DNA of 64,000 bases. Source: Fasciola hepatica (taxonomy: Eukaryota; Platyhelminthes; Trematoda; Plagiorchiida; Fasciolidae). Below the pieces are notes generated by a model. The model was not told the origin of the DNA. It did not search any database and worked only from the letters and a program-made list of their open reading frames with translations. Shown here piece by piece: positions 63,814-64,000 of this stretch. Positions within the stretch are counted from its first letter, which is position 1, and every line of letters starts with the position of its first letter. The stretch is taken from contig CANUEZ040000159.1 in the NCBI GenBank assembly GCA_948099385.1, forward strand, positions 7,086,501 to 7,150,500, read 5' to 3'. The position numbers and the translations under genes were made by a program.

Positions 63814-64000
63814 GTTCAAAGCCAGTGACGGAAGGGTGCTATATCATGTAGTGTAGATGTTCAACAAACCGTTGAGAGCCAGCCCGGATAGCCTTGTGGT
63901 TAAGGTGTTCGATTCACAATCGTTCACCCAGGGTTCGAGTCCCCGTGGGGGCTCCATGGATGTGCACTGCTGATGATTCCCAACAAGGATGAAACAGCTG
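63814..64000 (+). repeat. Partial monomer at window end (unit 160)
   Basis: The last unit runs out after the first half of hammerhead stem III (ends GAAACAGCTG). It includes the complete tRNA-like head with both Pol III boxes. The array clearly continues beyond the window. Confidence 0.97.

Larger units (their letters stand above)
1..64000 (+). repeat. Tandem satellite array, 400/405-bp monomer, 160 units
   Basis: Head-to-tail units with no interruption. Taking GTTCGAAGCC/GTTCAAAGCC as unit start, starts are: 1; 401; 806-3206 step 400; 3611-9211 step 400; 9616; 10016; 10421-14421 step 400; 14826-18026 step 400; 18431; 18831; 19236-20036 step 400; 20441-21241 step 400; 21646, 22051, 22456, 22861, 23266, 23671, 24071, 24476, 24881, 25286, 25686, 26091, 26495, 26894; 27293-30093 step 400; 30498, 30903, 31303, 31703, 32108, 32513, 32918, 33323, 33728, 34133, 34533, 34938, 35342, 35742; 36141-39341 step 400; 39740-42540 step 400; 42945-43745 step 400; 44150-45750 step 400; 46155-46955 step 400; 47360-48960 step 400; 49365-50565 step 400; 50970; 51370; 51775-52975 step 400; 53379; 53778-54578 step 400; 54982-55782 step 400; 56186; 56585-57385 step 400; 57789-60589 step 400; 60994; 61394; 61799; 62204; 62604; 63009; 63409; 63814. 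About 45 units carry a 5-bp-longer head; 12 one-base deletions account for the 399/404 lengths. Orientation is set by the promoter and ribozyme. Confidence 0.99.
60589..64000 (+). repeat. Block 4: 805-bp dimer repeat
   Basis: A 400-bp unit with CACCCAGGGTTCG head (60994, 62204, 63009, 63814) alternates with a 405-bp unit with GATTCTTAACCG head (61394, 62604, 63409), with one extra 405-bp unit at 61799 breaking the register. The dimer period is 805 bp from 62204 on. Spacer markers CACAACGGAATGCCTTTG and GTCATTCATC alternate with it. The cassette hairpin is absent. Confidence 0.88.

Noticed and set aside
1..64000. CRISPR array
   Set aside because: Units are 400 bp with both repeat and spacer parts conserved; there are no short repeats with unique spacers and no cas genes.
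1..64000. Autonomous retrotransposon or Penelope-like element supplying the repeat
   Set aside because: No reverse transcriptase, endonuclease or long ORF, and no LTR or target-site duplication is present in the window.

Overview
The whole window is one uninterrupted tandem array, a satellite DNA. I count 160 head-to-tail monomers on the + strand: 159 complete ones and a last one cut by the window edge at 63814. Monomers are 400 or 405 bp (a few 399 or 404). The summed unit lengths fit the window exactly. There is no protein-coding gene, rRNA, transposase, reverse transcriptase or unique flanking sequence, and neither end of the array is inside the window.

Each monomer is a compact RNA-gene-like module. 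In unit 1 coordinates, a tRNA-like head (69-143) carries a Pol III A box (76-86) and a perfect B box (119-129). It folds like a degenerate tRNA with a valine-type CAC anticodon. Overlapping its 3' end is a type I hammerhead ribozyme (142-202) with complete CUGAUGA and GAA core boxes. Its stem I has two helices (6 bp + 6 bp) around an internal loop, stem II is weakened, and stem III is a minimal palindrome. Cleavage is predicted between 189 and 190. A TTTT run at 204-207 directly follows the ribozyme and could be a Pol III terminator. The rest of the unit (about 208-400 and 1-68 of the next) is a conserved spacer with no recognised gene.

A tRNA-type Pol III promoter joined to a hammerhead in a tandem satellite is the architecture known from the schistosome Sm-alpha family and is related in concept to metazoan retrozymes. 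I therefore infer a eukaryote, most likely a digenean trematode (flatworm). That is inference from architecture and remembered resemblance, not a database match. The 400-bp sequence itself may be an undescribed family member.

Layout. 1-18025: mostly 400-bp units with local 5-unit duplication. 18026-24070: enriched in 405-bp units with GACAGTC-type heads and CGGTGG junctions. 24071-39340: dominated by a 13-14 unit (about 5.5 kb) duplication (from 24071 and from 32918), separated by nested 3- and 4-unit duplications. 39341-60588: a new spacer subfamily whose ATTGGCCC cassette can form a hairpin, in 6- and 7-unit higher-order repeats. 60589-64000: an emerging 805-bp dimer repeat without the cassette.

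Copies vary mainly in the tRNA-like head and one spacer cassette. The ribozyme is free of insertions and deletions in every unit read, although several copies carry single substitutions expected to kill cleavage.
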